Shown: positions 43,537 through 55,238, numbered from the stretch's first letter. The stretch is DNA of 64,000 bases from Lentzea aerocolonigenes (GCF_000955955.1 NZ_JYJG01000003.1:124001-188000); one strand, 5' to 3'. Numbers and translations are program-made. Notes: generated from the letters alone by a model not told the origin.

Positions 43537-45509
43537 TCGAGGACGTGCTCGGCCAGGAACGCCCACACCGTCTCGTACCAGACCTGAGAGTTGCCGGGGG
43601 TGAGGATCCAGTGGTTTTCGGTTGGGAAGTAAAGGTATTTCGCATTGACCCCGTGTCGGACGAGGTCGAAGTACAGCCGATGCCCCTCGCCGATGGGAAC
43701 CCGGTAGTCCTTGTCCCCGTGGATGACGAGCATCGGGGTCTTGATGTCGGCGACCCGCAGGTGCGGGGAGTTGGCCTGGATTCGCTCCGGCTGGGTGAGG
43801 GGGTCGCCCATCTCCCGCATCCAGAAGTAGGAGCTGTCGGTGCCGCCGGAGAACGCGTCGAGGTGCCAGAGCGAAGCGTGCGTGACGATCGCGCGGAACC
43901 TGTCGGTCTGGGTGGCGATCCAGTTGGCCATGTAGCCGCCGAACGAGCCGCCCATGGCGGCGGTCCGGGAGGCGTCGATGTCGGCCCGCTCGACCGCGAC
44001 GTCCGTGATGGCCATGAGGTCGGTGTAGGGCTCGGCGCCCCAGCGGCCCCAGCCGGCCTCGATGAACTCCGGTCCGTACCCGGTGGACAGGGCGGGATCG
44101 GGCAGCAGCACGGCGTAGCCGCGCGCGGCCATCAGCCACGGGTTCCAGCGCCACGTCCAGCCGTTCCAGCTCATGACGGGGCCGCCGTGAACCCACAGCA
44201 CCAGCGGGGCGGGGGAGTCGGCGGAGGCGCCTTCGGGCAGCACGAGCCAGGAACGGACGGTCCGGCCGTCAGCGACGACCGTGGAGATCTCCGTGAGGGT
44301 GCCCGGCACCGAGGAGAGGGCACCGGGCGCGCGCAGCCGTTCTGGATCCTGGTCGGCTCCGGTGGCGGCGAACCGCACGGGCTGTGGCGGGTGGTCGACC
44401 GAGTTGCGCAGTGCGTACAGCGTCTTGCCGTCCGGGCTCACGACCACGTCGCTGTAGTAACCCGAGATCGTCAGCTTCGTGATCTCGCCGGTCGCGAGGT
44501 CCAGCCGCCACGTCGGCTGGTGCCCGAGGTGGCTCGCGGTGAAGAACACCGCGGACCCGTCCGGGCTCACCACCGGGTGGTCCGGCTCCTCCTGGAAGTC
44601 CGGCGCCAGTGGCGTGATCGAGCCGTCGGCCACGTCGGTGCGCACGAGGTCGCGCCGGTACGGGGAGTCCGTTGTGGACTCGCGGAACCGGATCGCGACC
44701 ACGGCGGTGCCGTCGGGCGTGAAAGCGGCGTCGTGGAAGGAGAAACCGTCCTCGGAGGCGAGGACGCGCGACGAGCTGCCGTCGGTGGCCACGAGCCGCA
44801 GTTCGGTCCGGCGGCCGTAGGAGGCACTGACGTCGACGCCGTGGCCGTGGACGGCCCACTTCCCGTCCGGGCTGAGCGCGATGTCCTCGTCGCTCAGCCG
44901 GCTCTCGGCGTCCTCGCTGAGGGTGGTGACCTTCTCGCCGGCGACGCCCGCGAGAGGAGCCGCGAACAGGCGCGGGTAGCTCGGGCCGAGGTCGGAGTCC
45001 CAGTACCTGATCGGGTACGACTCGTGCAGGATCGCTGTCACACCGGCGTCCTCGCGGGCCTTGCGCTTGGCGTCGTCCTGGTCGCCGAACTCCGCGAAGC
45101 GGTACGCCGACGACGTGAACAGCAGCGTCTCGCCCGCGACGCGGACCTGACCGACTCCGCCTCCCGGCCGCAGGACCTCGGCGGCCTCACCACGGGCCGG
45201 AAGCCGCCACAGCGCCTTCTGCTCCCTGGTCTCGCCCGGTTTCGCGAGCGGGTCCGGGCGCGCCGAGAGGAACAGCAGCGACCCGTCCGGTGCGAAGACG
45301 GGGGAGGAGTCCCCCTTTGCGGAGCGGGTGAGCCGCGCGGCGTCCCGCTCGCCGGTGGGGTCGACCTCCCAGAGAGCGCCCTGCCACGTCTTGCCGTCAG
45401 GGGCGAGCGTGGAGACGACGGTGACGAGTCGCGTGCCGTCCGGGGACAGCGCGAGCGAGGTGAGCCTCGGTGTGGCGTTGTAGCTCTCGAAGGAGGCGAA
45501 GTCGGTCAT
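43506..45509 (-). CDS. S9-family peptidase (acylaminoacyl/prolyl oligopeptidase type)
   Basis: A protein of 667 residues. The N-terminal about 390 residues form a beta-propeller of WD40/TolB-like repeats (LSPDGTRLVTVVS, FAPDGSLLFLSARPD, VSPDGSAVFFTAS). The C-terminal alpha/beta hydrolase has Ser in AAMGGSFGGYMAN, Asp in HGDKDYRVPIGEG and His in TENHWILTPG. No signal peptide, so a cytosolic oligopeptidase. Its ATG lies 6 nt after the galE stop, so it is the last gene of a dtxR-galK-galE-peptidase series. Confidence 0.95.
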   Translation of the reverse strand: MTDFASFESYNATPRLTSLALSPDGTRLVTVVSTLAPDGKTWQGALWEVDPTGERDAARLTRSAKGDSSPVFAPDGSLLFLSARPDPLAKPGETREQKALWRLPARGEAAEVLRPGGGVGQVRVAGETLLFTSSAYRFAEFGDQDDAKRKAREDAGVTAILHESYPIRYWDSDLGPSYPRLFAAPLAGVAGEKVTTLSEDAESRLSDEDIALSPDGKWAVHGHGVDVSASYGRRTELRLVATDGSSSRVLASEDGFSFHDAAFTPDGTAVVAIRFRESTTDSPYRRDLVRTDVADGSITPLAPDFQEEPDHPVVSPDGSAVFFTASHLGHQPTWRLDLATGEITKLTISGYYSDVVVSPDGKTLYALRNSVDHPPQPVRFAATGADQDPERLRAPGALSSVPGTLTEISTVVADGRTVRSWLVLPEGASADSPAPLVLWVHGGPVMSWNGWTWRWNPWLMAARGYAVLLPDPALSTGYGPEFIEAGWGRWGAEPYTDLMAITDVAVERADIDASRTAAMGGSFGGYMANWIATQTDRFRAIVTHASLWHLDAFSGGTDSSYFWMREMGDPLTQPERIQANSPHLRVADIKTPMLVIHGDKDYRVPIGEGHRLYFDLVRHGVNAKYLYFPTENHWILTPGNSQVWYETVWAFLAEHVLDQGWERPELL

Positions 45510-45515
45510 ACCGGA

Positions 45516-46481
45516 TCAGGCTCCGTGCCGGGCGCGGGTGAACTCCCACGCGTCGCGGACGATTCCGGTGAGGTCGGCGCGCTCGGGCTTCCAGCCGAGC
45601 TCTGTGCGGGCCCGCTCGGCGGAAGCGACGAGGACGGCCGGGTCGCCGGCGCGCCTGGGGGCGACGACGGCGGGGATCGGGTGGCCGGTGACCTCGCGGC
45701 AGGTGTCGATGACCTGCTTCACGGAGAAGCCGGTGCCGTTGCCGAGGTTGTAGATCCGGTGCTCACCGGCGGTGGCGTGGTCGAGCGCCAGGAGGTGGGC
45801 GTCCGCGAGGTCCGTGACGTGGATGTAGTCGCGGACGCAGGTGCCGTCCTCGGTGGGCCAGTCCTCACCGAAGATCGAGATGTGCTCCCGCTGCCCCAGC
45901 GCGACCTGCAGCACGAGCGGGATCAGGTGGGTCTCGGTCGCGTGCCGCTCGCCGATGCTGCCGTAGGCGCCGGCGACGTTGAAGTACCGCAGGCTCGTCG
46001 CCGCCAGGCCGTGCGCGGCGGCGTACGACGTGATCGCGTGGTCGATGGCCAGCTTGGTGGCGCCGTAGGTGTTGGTGGGCGCGGTAGCCGCGGTCTCGGG
46101 GATCGGCACCTCCCGCGGCTCGCCGTACGTCGCGGCAGTCGAGGAGAAGACGAGCTTCGGCGTGCCGTGATCCTTCATCGCATCAAGCAGTCGGATCGCC
46201 GTAAGGACGTTACCCGTCCAATACTTGCCGGGGTCCTGCATGGACTCGCCGACCAGGGACTTGGCCGCGAAGTGCAGAACGCCGTCGAACCCTTCTGCGA
46301 GGACGTCGCCGATCACCTCGGCGATGTCGCCCCGGACGAAGCGCGCTCCCGCGGGGACGGCGTCCTCGTGCCCGGTGGAGAGGTCGTCGAGGACGACCAC
46401 CTCGTGTCCGGCTTCGAGCAGCCTGGCGGCGCACACGCTGCCGACGTATCCGGCCCCGCCCGTGACGAGCAGCTTCACCAC
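45516..46481 (-). CDS. galE: UDP-glucose 4-epimerase
   Basis: A protein of 321 residues. NAD-binding TGGAGYVGS at the N-terminus, catalytic Thr/Ser in [15 protein letters not shown] with catalytic Tyr and Lys, and the [10 protein letters not shown] substrate loop. It interconverts UDP-glucose and UDP-galactose for cell-wall and exopolysaccharide sugars. GTG 46481 begins 33 nt after galK. The dtxR-galE association is known from corynebacteria. No galT is present here. Confidence 0.95.
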   Translation of the reverse strand: MVKLLVTGGAGYVGSVCAARLLEAGHEVVVLDDLSTGHEDAVPAGARFVRGDIAEVIGDVLAEGFDGVLHFAAKSLVGESMQDPGKYWTGNVLTAIRLLDAMKDHGTPKLVFSSTAATYGEPREVPIPETAATAPTNTYGATKLAIDHAITSYAAAHGLAATSLRYFNVAGAYGSIGERHATETHLIPLVLQVALGQREHISIFGEDWPTEDGTCVRDYIHVTDLADAHLLALDHATAGEHRIYNLGNGTGFSVKQVIDTCREVTGHPIPAVVAPRRAGDPAVLVASAERARTELGWKPERADLTGIVRDAWEFTRARHGA

Positions 46482-46514
46482 AGTCCTCGCATTCCTGGTC
46501 GAGATCGTTGTTCG

Positions 46515-47683
<1,169 letters not shown>

Positions 47684-47687
<4 letters not shown>

Positions 47688-48379
47688 CGGGCGAGCACCA
47701 GGACGGCGTGGGCGACTGCGGGGTCGAGCTCCGCCACGGTGCCGTTGCCACCGCGCACCTGGACGACCTTGGCGCCACCCAGCGCCTCGACCTGCACGGT
47801 GCCGCCGGGCACCACGCCGGCGTCCTTCAGCTCGGCCATGAGGTCCGGGTCGAGCTGGACGTGCTCGGCGATGCGGCGCACCTCGACGCGGCCACCGCCG
47901 CGGCGGGCCACCTCGTCCACACGCACCAGGTCCGCCTCGGCGGGCGGGGCGGGCTCGCCGTCGCCCAGCTTGTCGAGGCCCGGGATCGGGTTGCCGTAGG
48001 GCGAGGTGGTCGGGTTGCCGAGCAGCTTGATCAGCTTGCGTTCGACGGCCTCGCTCATCACGTGCTCCCAGCGGCATGCCTCGCTGTGCACGTGCTCCCA
48101 TTCGAGCCCGATGATGTCCACGAGGAGGCGCTCGGCGAGCCGGTGCTTGCGCATGACGGCGATCGCGAGGTTGCGGCCCTGCTCGGTGAGCTCGAGGTGG
48201 CGGTCCTCCGCCACGACGACCAGGCCGTCACGCTCCATGCGGCCCACGGTCTGGCTCACCGTCGGTCCACTTTGGCCCAGACGCTCGGCGATGCGGGCGC
48301 GCAGAGGCACCACGCCCTCTTCTTCGAGCTCGTAGATCGTGCGGAGATACATCTCCGTCGTGTCGATGAGGTCGTTCAC
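47684..48379 (-). CDS. ideR: DtxR/IdeR iron-dependent repressor
   Basis: A protein of 231 residues. wHTH with [20 protein letters not shown] and [11 protein letters not shown], as in DtxR/IdeR. The metal-site residues are recognisable: HRLAERLL and [15 protein letters not shown], which hold His79, Glu83, His98, Cys102, Glu105 and His106 in the usual numbering. A C-terminal SH3-like domain (about 150-231) follows. With Fe2+ it represses siderophore and iron-uptake genes. Start GTG 48379 has AGGGGAG upstream. First gene of the series with galK and galE. Confidence 0.93.
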
Positions 48380-48457
48380 ACCCGCTCCCCTTCGTATGGT
48401 GTCAATGGTAGTCGTGCCGGGGGACACAGGTGTCCACGCGGGTGCAGGATGTGAGTC

Positions 48458-49357
48458 GTGCATCCCTTGATCACTCCTGAGGCCCTCTCCGACGCGCTGA
48501 GTGCGCGGCCGGCCACCGTCGTGCTGGACGTCCGGTGGCGTCTCGGTGGACCACCCGGACGCCAAGACTACGAGGTCAGCCACGTGCCCGGCGCGGTGTA
48601 CGTGGATCTGGACACCGAGCTGTCCGCTCCGCCCGGGGTCGGCGGCAGGCATCCGCTGCCGGATCCGGGGCAGCTGCAGGAGGTGCTGCGCCGCGCAGGC
48701 GTGCGCGAGGGCGGCCAGGTTGTGGCGTACGACGCGGGGGACGGCTCGGTCGCCGCGCGGGTCTGGTGGCTGCTGCGGTGGGCCGGGTACGGCGAGGTGG
48801 CGGTGCTGGACGGCGGGTTCGCCGCGTGGGAGGCGGCCGGCCTGCCCGTGACGGCGGAGGCGCCTGCGTCCCGAGAGGGTGACGCAGCTGGTGACATCGT
48901 GGGCGACTCTGAGGGTGCCGCCGCGGGTGATGCTGCCGGCGACGTGGTGGTGCGGCCTGGGCAGATGCCCGTGCTGGACGCGGACGAGGCGGCGGTGCTG
49001 GCGCAGGAGGGCGTGCTGCTCGACGCGCGGGCGGCGGCGCGCTACCGCGGTGAGACCGAGCCGGTGGACCCCAAGGCCGGCCACATCCCGGGCGCGCTCA
49101 ACGCGCCGACGACCGGGCACGTCGGTGCCGACGGGCGGTGGCTCGGTGCGGCTGAGCTGGCTGAGCGGTTCCGGGGCCTCGGAGTGTCGAGCGATGTGGC
49201 TGTGGGCGCGTACTGCGGATCCGGTGTGACGGCCTCGTCCGTCGTGCTGGCGCTGGAGGTTGCCGGGATCACGTCCGCCGAGAAGCCGGCGGCGCTGTAC
49301 GCCGGGTCGTGGTCCAACTGGTGCGCGCTGGACCGGGAGGTCGCCACCGGCGCCTGA
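48458..49357 (+). CDS. thiosulfate/3-mercaptopyruvate sulfurtransferase
   Basis: A protein of 299 residues with tandem rhodanese domains (about 1-130 inactive, about 155-299 catalytic). The active loop reads [16 protein letters not shown] is the form usual for 3-mercaptopyruvate sulfurtransferases, whereas rhodaneses have CRKGVT. Between the domains is a stretch of short GDAAGD-type near-repeats (about 140-160), longer than usual and probably a flexible linker. Divergent from ideR. Confidence 0.92.
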   Translation: MHPLITPEALSDALSARPATVVLDVRWRLGGPPGRQDYEVSHVPGAVYVDLDTELSAPPGVGGRHPLPDPGQLQEVLRRAGVREGGQVVAYDAGDGSVAARVWWLLRWAGYGEVAVLDGGFAAWEAAGLPVTAEAPASREGDAAGDIVGDSEGAAAGDAAGDVVVRPGQMPVLDADEAAVLAQEGVLLDARAAARYRGETEPVDPKAGHIPGALNAPTTGHVGADGRWLGAAELAERFRGLGVSSDVAVGAYCGSGVTASSVVLALEVAGITSAEKPAALYAGSWSNWCALDREVATGA

Positions 49358-49555
49358 CATGACCGGCGCCTGACGTGGCGGGTGCTCGATGAAACCGGTG
49401 CTGGCAGGACTGGCGCTTAGGGGACCTGAAGCGGGCTGGACGGGCCTTGGCAGGGCCGGCGCCGGCGGAACTACGGGGACTGGGCAGGGCGGTCGGTTCG
49501 GGTGGGCTCGCGGAGGCCGGGCCCAGGTGGCTTGGGGCGGTCGGCCTGTGGGTGG

Positions 49556-50155
49556 TCAGGCGTTCGGGATGCGCTCGAAGCCTTGGGTGGCGAGTTTCAG
49601 GGCCGCGGCGCAGGTGTCCAGTTCCTCGATGGCGAGGACGCTCACCGAGAAGGCCGGGGTGAAGGCGGTCGGGTCGTCGGTCAGCATGACGGTGACCTGG
49701 CAGTCCTCTTTGGAGGCGCTGACCTGCCAGGCGGTGTTGCCGCCGATTTCGATCTGCTTCTTCTCGCCGTCCTGGTCCACCACGTCCGGGACCGTGACCA
49801 TCTGGGTGATGACGGTCGAGGGGCCGGTGGTGGTGTGGATGCAGCCGCCGTCCGCTGAGGACTTGCCGCCGGTCGCGGCTTCGATGTCCGCGGCTTTGAG
49901 GACGCCGCAGGTTTCGAGGCCGGTGACCTTCTTCTTGGTGGTGATCTTGACGTCGCCCTGTTGCTTGGGAGAGGTGGGGTCGGCCGACTTGGAGGCCGAG
50001 GTGCTGGTGGACGGCTTCTTCGAGGCCGTGGTCGCAGGGGCCTCGGCGGCGTTGGGGTCGGCCGTGGCCGCGCCCTTGATCTGCTCGCTGCAGCCCGTGA
50101 CGGCGGCGAGGGTCAGGGTCAGCGAAAGGAGGATGGCCGCTGGTCGCAGGTGCAT
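49556..50155 (-). CDS. DUF3558 lipoprotein
   Basis: A protein of 199 residues. A lipoprotein signal peptide ends in the lipobox AAVTGC (Cys at about 22). A Thr/Ser/Lys-rich linker (about 30-68) precedes the DUF3558 domain, with LETCGVLKAADIEAATGG, a conserved second Cys in DGGCIH and later Cys residues. These are surface lipoproteins of unknown role, common in Pseudonocardiales and mycobacteria. The 3' flank (49358-49555) holds no other gene. Confidence 0.85.
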   Translation of the reverse strand: MHLRPAAILLSLTLTLAAVTGCSEQIKGAATADPNAAEAPATTASKKPSTSTSASKSADPTSPKQQGDVKITTKKKVTGLETCGVLKAADIEAATGGKSSADGGCIHTTTGPSTVITQMVTVPDVVDQDGEKKQIEIGGNTAWQVSASKEDCQVTVMLTDDPTAFTPAFSVSVLAIEELDTCAAALKLATQGFERIPNA

Positions 50156-50379
50156 GTCGCCTCTGACCCCTGTTCGGTGGGAATGGTTCCGCGGGTGCGT
50201 GCCGGCGGGGCGGGCTCGCGAGCGGGGCCTGCGAATGGGCCCTGCGAGTGGGGACTGTAGGCGGCATTGGTGGGCTGGGCACGGGTGGCGGCGAACGGGC
50301 TACCAAGATGTGATCCACCGGGATATGACCACCGGGACGTGATCACCGGCTGGGCCGATCGGTGGGTAGGTTGCTGGTC

Positions 50380-51552
50380 ATGGGTAAGCCAGCCGCTGTT
50401 GTCTGGGATCGGTCCTTCCTCGGGTACGACCTCGGTGGCGACCATCCGCTGAATCCTGTCCGGCTCGACCTCACCGTGCGGCTCGCGACGGCGCTCGGGG
50501 TGCTCGAGGGCGTTGAGGTGCGGGCGCCTGAGGCGGCCAGCGACGAAGAGATCGAGCTGGTGCATCGGCCCGGCTATTTGAGTGCGGTGCAGGCAGCGCC
50601 CACGGCCGGGTGGGATGTCGGGCACGGGCTGGGGACGCCGGACAACCCCGTGTTCGAGCGGATGCACGAGGCTTCGGCGTTGGTGGTGGGCGGGTCGCTG
50701 GCGGCGGCGCGGGCCATCGCGTCCGGTGAGGCGGATCGGGCCGTCAACATCGCCGGCGGGCTGCACCACGCGATGCCGGACAGCGCGGCTGGGTTCTGCG
50801 TCTACAACGACTGTGCGGTGGCCATCGAGTGGTTGTTGCGCAACGGGGTCGAGCGCATCGCGTACGTGGATGTCGATGTGCATCACGGGGACGGGGTGCA
50901 GACGGCGTTCTGGGACGACCCGCGCGTGTTGACGGTGTCGTTGCACCAGCATCCGATGAGCCTGTGGCCGGGCACCGGGTGGGCCGGCGAGGTCGGCGGC
51001 AAGGGGGCAGAGGGGGCTGCGGTCAACGTCGCGTTGCCTGCCGGGACGAAGGACGGGGCGTGGTTGCGGGCGTTTCACGCGACTGTGCCGGCGTTGTTGA
51101 AGGCGTTCCGGCCGCAGGTGCTGGTGACGCAGTGCGGTGTGGACACGCACAAGGAGGACCCGCTCGCGGACCTGTCGTTGAGCGTGGACGGGCACCGGGC
51201 GATCTACCAGGCGTTCCGGGAGCTGGTGAACGAGCACGGGTTCAAGTGGCTGGCGCTCGGAGGTGGCGGGTACGAGCTGCTCAGGGTCGTGCCGCGGTCG
51301 TGGACGCACCTGCTGGCGACGGTGCTGGACCGCGACGTGGACCCGAACCGGCCGTTGCCCGCGGACTGGGTGGCGCATGCGACACGCATCGCACCCGGCT
51401 GGCCGTTGCCTGCGTCGATGACTGATGAGTGCGACCCTGGGTACCAGTCGTGGGGCGGGGACGCGGTGGAGCCGGTGGACAAGGCGATCCGCGACACGCG
51501 TCGTGCGGTGTTCCCGTTGCACGGACTTGATCCCGACGACCCCAGGGACTGA
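50380..51552 (+). CDS. acuC: AcuC-like histone-deacetylase-family protein
   Basis: A protein of 390 residues. The zinc-dependent deacetylase motifs are complete: GGLHHAMPDSAAGFCVYND, YVDVDVHHGDGVQTAFW, LVTQCGVDTHKEDPLAD and LALGGGGYE. AcuC removes acetyl groups from acetyl-CoA synthetase and other lysine-acetylated proteins. Start ATG 50380; GTG 50362 is possible. The lysine acetyltransferase gene starts 7 nt after its stop, giving an operon that both adds and removes the modification. Confidence 0.93.
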   Translation: MGKPAAVVWDRSFLGYDLGGDHPLNPVRLDLTVRLATALGVLEGVEVRAPEAASDEEIELVHRPGYLSAVQAAPTAGWDVGHGLGTPDNPVFERMHEASALVVGGSLAAARAIASGEADRAVNIAGGLHHAMPDSAAGFCVYNDCAVAIEWLLRNGVERIAYVDVDVHHGDGVQTAFWDDPRVLTVSLHQHPMSLWPGTGWAGEVGGKGAEGAAVNVALPAGTKDGAWLRAFHATVPALLKAFRPQVLVTQCGVDTHKEDPLADLSLSVDGHRAIYQAFRELVNEHGFKWLALGGGGYELLRVVPRSWTHLLATVLDRDVDPNRPLPADWVAHATRIAPGWPLPASMTDECDPGYQSWGGDAVEPVDKAIRDTRRAVFPLHGLDPDDPRD

Positions 51553-51559
51553 AAGCCAA

Positions 51560-54229
51560 GTGCCAGAAAACGGTGCGGAGAACGGTGCAGCAGACGGAGC
51601 CGCCAGAGATCCGTTCGACTTTCCCCGGCAGTGGGAGGCGGACGTCGTGCTCAGCGACGGCCGCACCGTCCACCTGCGACCGATCACGCCGGACGACGGC
51701 GAGAAGCTGAGGGAGTTCCACGGGCGGCTGTCCGAGCGGACGCGGTACTTCCGCTACTTCGGGCCCTACCCGCGGATCCCGCAGCGGGATCTCGAGCGGT
51801 TCAGCACCGTCGACCACCACGACCGGGTGGCGCTCATCGCGTTGCTCGGCGACGACATCGTCGCGGTCGGCAGGTTCGACCGGCTGCCAGGTGATGATCG
51901 TCGGGGCGAGTCAGCGGAGGTCGCGTTCGTCGTCGAGGACGGGCACCAGGGGCGAGGGCTGGGCAGCATCCTGCTCGAACACCTCGCGGCCGCGGCGAAG
52001 GAGGTCGGGCTCGTCCGGTTCGAGGCCGAGGTGCTCGCGGAGAACGGGCAGATGGTCCGGGTGTTCCGCGACGCCGGCTACCAGGTCAGCAGGGCGTTCG
52101 AGGAGGGCGTGCTGCACCTGGAGTTCGCGATCGACCCCACCGACGAGTCCGTCGCCGTCGCCAGGGCCCGCGAACAGGCCGCCGAGGCCCGCAGCGTGCA
52201 CAACCTGCTGCACCCGAGATCAGTCGCCGTCATCGGGGCGTCCACCGACCCGACCAAGATCGGCCACGCGGTACTCAAAAACCTCCTCGAGGCCGACTTC
52301 AACGGCCCCGTCTACCCGGTCAACGCCGAGCACCGCGCCGTGAGAGGCGTCCGTGCCTACCCGACCGTGCTCGACATCCCCGACGACGTCGACCTCGCCG
52401 TCGTCGCCGTGCCTGCCGCCAGCGTCGACGAGGTCATGGACGCGTGCCTGGCCAAGGGCGTGAAGGCGCTCGTCGTCGTCAGCAGCGGCTACGGCGAGAC
52501 GGGCCCGGACGGGCTGTCGGCCGAACGCAGGCTCGCGGCCGAGGCGAGAGCGCACGGCATGCGTGTCGTCGGTCCGAACGCACTCGGCGTGCTCAACCTC
52601 GACCCCAAGGTCAGGCTCAACGCGAGCCTCGCCCCGAAACTCCCCACGAGAGGCCGTGCGGGCTTCTTCTGCCAATCTGGCGCCCTCGGCACCGCGATCC
52701 TGGCCAACGCCGCCGGCTGGGGCCTCGGGCTCTCCACGTTCGTCTCAGCGGGCAACCGCGCCGACGTCTCGGGCAACGACCTGCTGCAGTACTGGGAGAC
52801 CGACCCCGCCACCGACGTCGTCCTGCTCTACCTGGAGTCGTTCGGCAACCCGCGCAAGTTCGCGCGGCTCGCCCGCAGGCTCGGCCGCACCAAGCCCATC
52901 GTCGCGGTCAAGTCCGGCCGCCACGCCGTCGTCCCCGGCCTCGCCGCCACGGCCGCGAAGGTCGACGAGGCGAGCGTCCAGGCGCTGTTCGAGCAGGCCG
53001 GCGTGATCAGGGTCGACTCGCTGGCCCAGATGTTCGACACGGCGCTCCTGCTCGCCCACCAGCCGCTGCCCAAGGGCAAGCGCGTCGCCGTCGTCGGCAA
53101 CTCCACCGCCATCGGCCTGCTCGCCGCGGACACCCTGCTCGCCCAGGACCTCGACCTCGCGGACGATCCCGTCGACGTCGGCGCCCAGGCCACCCCGGAG
53201 GAGTTCGCCAAGGCCATCCAGGAGGCGCTCAACCGGCCGGACACCGACGCCCTCGTCGTCGTGTTCGTGCCACCGATCGCCGTCCCCGGCACGGCCTATG
53301 CCCGCGCACTCAAAGAAGCCGTGCACGGCACCAAGCCGATCGTCTCCACGTTCCTCGCCGTCGAGGGCATCCCGGACGAGCTCAGAATGCCCGGACGGGG
53401 CTCGATCCCCAGCTACGCCAGCCCCGAACGCGCCGTTCTCGCCCTCGCCCGCGTCATCCGCTACGCCCGCTGGCGCGCCGCACCCCAGGGCCACTTCACG
53501 CGCCCGGAAGGCATCGACGCGGAACGAGCGCGGTCCATTGTGGACAACACCGGGACCGAACGGCTCCTCGAAGACCACACTGCCGTCGAACTGCTGAACT
53601 GCTACGGCATCGACGTCGTCCCGTTCCGCATCGCCCACAGCGCCGAGGAAGCAGCGAAAGCCGCAGACGAACTCGGCTACCCGGTGGCCATGAAAGCCAC
53701 CACCGAACGCCTCCGCCACCGCACGGATCTCGTCGGCGTCAGACTGGACATCGCGCAACAAGAATCGGTCAAGGCGGCATACCACGACCTCGCGGAACTG
53801 AGCGGCAAACCGGGCGTGTACGTGCAACGCATGGCGCCCAAGGGAGTCAGCTGCGTCCTCGGCCTGCAGGACGACCCGAGCTTCGGCACGCTGGTCTGGT
53901 TCGGACTGTCCGGTCTCGTCAGCGACCTCCTCGGCGACCGCGCCTACCGGGCAGTACCCCTCACCGACACCGACGCGGCCGAACTCGTTGCCGCACCGAA
54001 AGCCGCACCGCTGCTGACGGGTTACCGAGGGGACGAACCCGCGGACCTGAAGGCACTTCAGGAACTGGTACTCCGTTTGGCCGCACTCGCCGAGGACCTC
54101 CCGGAGGTCCGCTCGCTCAAACTGGAACCCGTTCTTGCTTCTGCCGCAGGGGCTTTCGTCAGCAGCGCGCGCATCGTCATCGGCCCGCCTCCGTCCCTGC
54201 ACGACGCCGGTCCGCGCCGCCTGCGCTGA
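51560..54229 (+). CDS. patA: GNAT-type protein lysine acetyltransferase fused to ADP-forming acyl-CoA synthetase domain
   Basis: A protein of 889 residues. The N-terminal GNAT domain (about 25-190) has VAFVVEDGHQGRGLGSILLE as its acetyl-CoA loop. Then come the CoA-binding domain (SVAVIGASTDPTKIGHAVLK, about 220), succinyl-CoA synthetase-like domains (FCQSGALGTAILANAAGWGL) and a C-terminal ATP-grasp (from about 670; ELGYPVAMKATTERLRH). This is the Pat architecture with GNAT first, as in Streptomyces, the reverse of Salmonella Pat. The synthetase part is thought to be regulatory. GTG 51560 follows acuC by 7 nt. Confidence 0.93.
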   Translation: MPENGAENGAADGAARDPFDFPRQWEADVVLSDGRTVHLRPITPDDGEKLREFHGRLSERTRYFRYFGPYPRIPQRDLERFSTVDHHDRVALIALLGDDIVAVGRFDRLPGDDRRGESAEVAFVVEDGHQGRGLGSILLEHLAAAAKEVGLVRFEAEVLAENGQMVRVFRDAGYQVSRAFEEGVLHLEFAIDPTDESVAVARAREQAAEARSVHNLLHPRSVAVIGASTDPTKIGHAVLKNLLEADFNGPVYPVNAEHRAVRGVRAYPTVLDIPDDVDLAVVAVPAASVDEVMDACLAKGVKALVVVSSGYGETGPDGLSAERRLAAEARAHGMRVVGPNALGVLNLDPKVRLNASLAPKLPTRGRAGFFCQSGALGTAILANAAGWGLGLSTFVSAGNRADVSGNDLLQYWETDPATDVVLLYLESFGNPRKFARLARRLGRTKPIVAVKSGRHAVVPGLAATAAKVDEASVQALFEQAGVIRVDSLAQMFDTALLLAHQPLPKGKRVAVVGNSTAIGLLAADTLLAQDLDLADDPVDVGAQATPEEFAKAIQEALNRPDTDALVVVFVPPIAVPGTAYARALKEAVHGTKPIVSTFLAVEGIPDELRMPGRGSIPSYASPERAVLALARVIRYARWRAAPQGHFTRPEGIDAERARSIVDNTGTERLLEDHTAVELLNCYGIDVVPFRIAHSAEEAAKAADELGYPVAMKATTERLRHRTDLVGVRLDIAQQESVKAAYHDLAELSGKPGVYVQRMAPKGVSCVLGLQDDPSFGTLVWFGLSGLVSDLLGDRAYRAVPLTDTDAAELVAAPKAAPLLTGYRGDEPADLKALQELVLRLAALAEDLPEVRSLKLEPVLASAAGAFVSSARIVIGPPPSLHDAGPRRLR

Positions 54230-54373
54230 TCGGGCTACGGCAACGATTCCGTTGTCTCATTCGCGCCGGGGTATGGACATGCGTCCGATCGCCGCCTAGG
54301 TTTCCCGGCATCGCCGAGCGTCACCGATGATGCGCAGGCGCATGCCCGTGATTCCGTGCTGTAAGAGGGACGA

Positions 54374-55207
54374 ATGACGCCGAGAGCGCTCCTCCGCCTG
54401 CTGGCGACAACAAGTGCGGCTGTGCTGCTCCTCTCCTCGTGCGCGAGCGCCGACGAGAACACGATCGTCGGCAGGGCCAGCAAGAACGACCGCCTGACCA
54501 TCGCCGTGTCGTACGACCAGCCGGGCATGGCGGTGCGCAGGCTCGACGGCAGCTACCGCGGGTTCGACGTCGACGTCGCCAAGTTCATCGCGAACGAGTT
54601 CGGCGTGGAGGAACAGAACATCACCTGGAAGGAAGCGCAGCCCGGCAACCGGGAGACGCTCCTGACCAGCGGTGAGGCCGATCTGGTCGTCTCCACCTAC
54701 TCGATCACGGACAAGCGCAAGGAACTGATCGACTTCGTCGGCCCGTACTTCGTCGCCGGTCAGGACCTGCTGGTGCGCATGAACGAGACCCGCATCGACG
54801 GCCCGAAGTCGCTCAACGCCAGCCTGCGCCTGTGCTCCACCGCCGGGTCGACGTCCGCCGCGTACGTGCGCGACCAGTTCGCGAACGACGTGAAGATGGT
54901 CGAGTACGCGAAGTTCAGCGACTGCGTCACGGCACTGCTCGCGCAGAACGTCGACGCCGTCACCACCGACGACGTCCTGCTCGCGGGTTACGCGGCCCAG
55001 AACCCCGAGCTGCTGCGGGTCGTCGGCGACCCGTTCAGCAAGGAGGAGTACGGCGTCGGCCTGCACCGCGACGACCCGACCAGCAAGGCCAAGGTCCAGG
55101 CGGCGCTGCAGAAGATGATCGACACGGGTGCCTGGCGCAAGTCGCTGGAGGCCAACATCGGATCTTCCGGCTACAAGATCCCCGACCCGCCGAAGCTCGC
55201 GCCCTGA
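54374..55207 (+). CDS. family-3 (polar amino acid) solute-binding lipoprotein
   Basis: A protein of 277 residues. Lipobox LLLSSC (Cys at about 23). The SBP_bac_3 domain has YRGFDVDVAKFIANEFGV, ETLLTSGEADLVVSTYSIT, RKELIDFVGPYFVAGQDLLV and AVTTDDVLLAGYA. It resembles glutamate-type binding proteins. No ABC permease or ATPase follows; instead a GntR regulator starts 31 nt later and a large receptor after that. It could be an orphan binding protein that presents a ligand to the receptor, which is inference. Confidence 0.9.
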   Translation: MTPRALLRLLATTSAAVLLLSSCASADENTIVGRASKNDRLTIAVSYDQPGMAVRRLDGSYRGFDVDVAKFIANEFGVEEQNITWKEAQPGNRETLLTSGEADLVVSTYSITDKRKELIDFVGPYFVAGQDLLVRMNETRIDGPKSLNASLRLCSTAGSTSAAYVRDQFANDVKMVEYAKFSDCVTALLAQNVDAVTTDDVLLAGYAAQNPELLRVVGDPFSKEEYGVGLHRDDPTSKAKVQAALQKMIDTGAWRKSLEANIGSSGYKIPDPPKLAP

Positions 55208-55238
55208 TCACACAGTGGGTGACGTATGCTCACGCCAC

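Noticed and set aside
53538..53546. DnaA box TGTGGACAA inside patA
   Set aside because: A single exact match inside a coding region; chance or codon context is sufficient.
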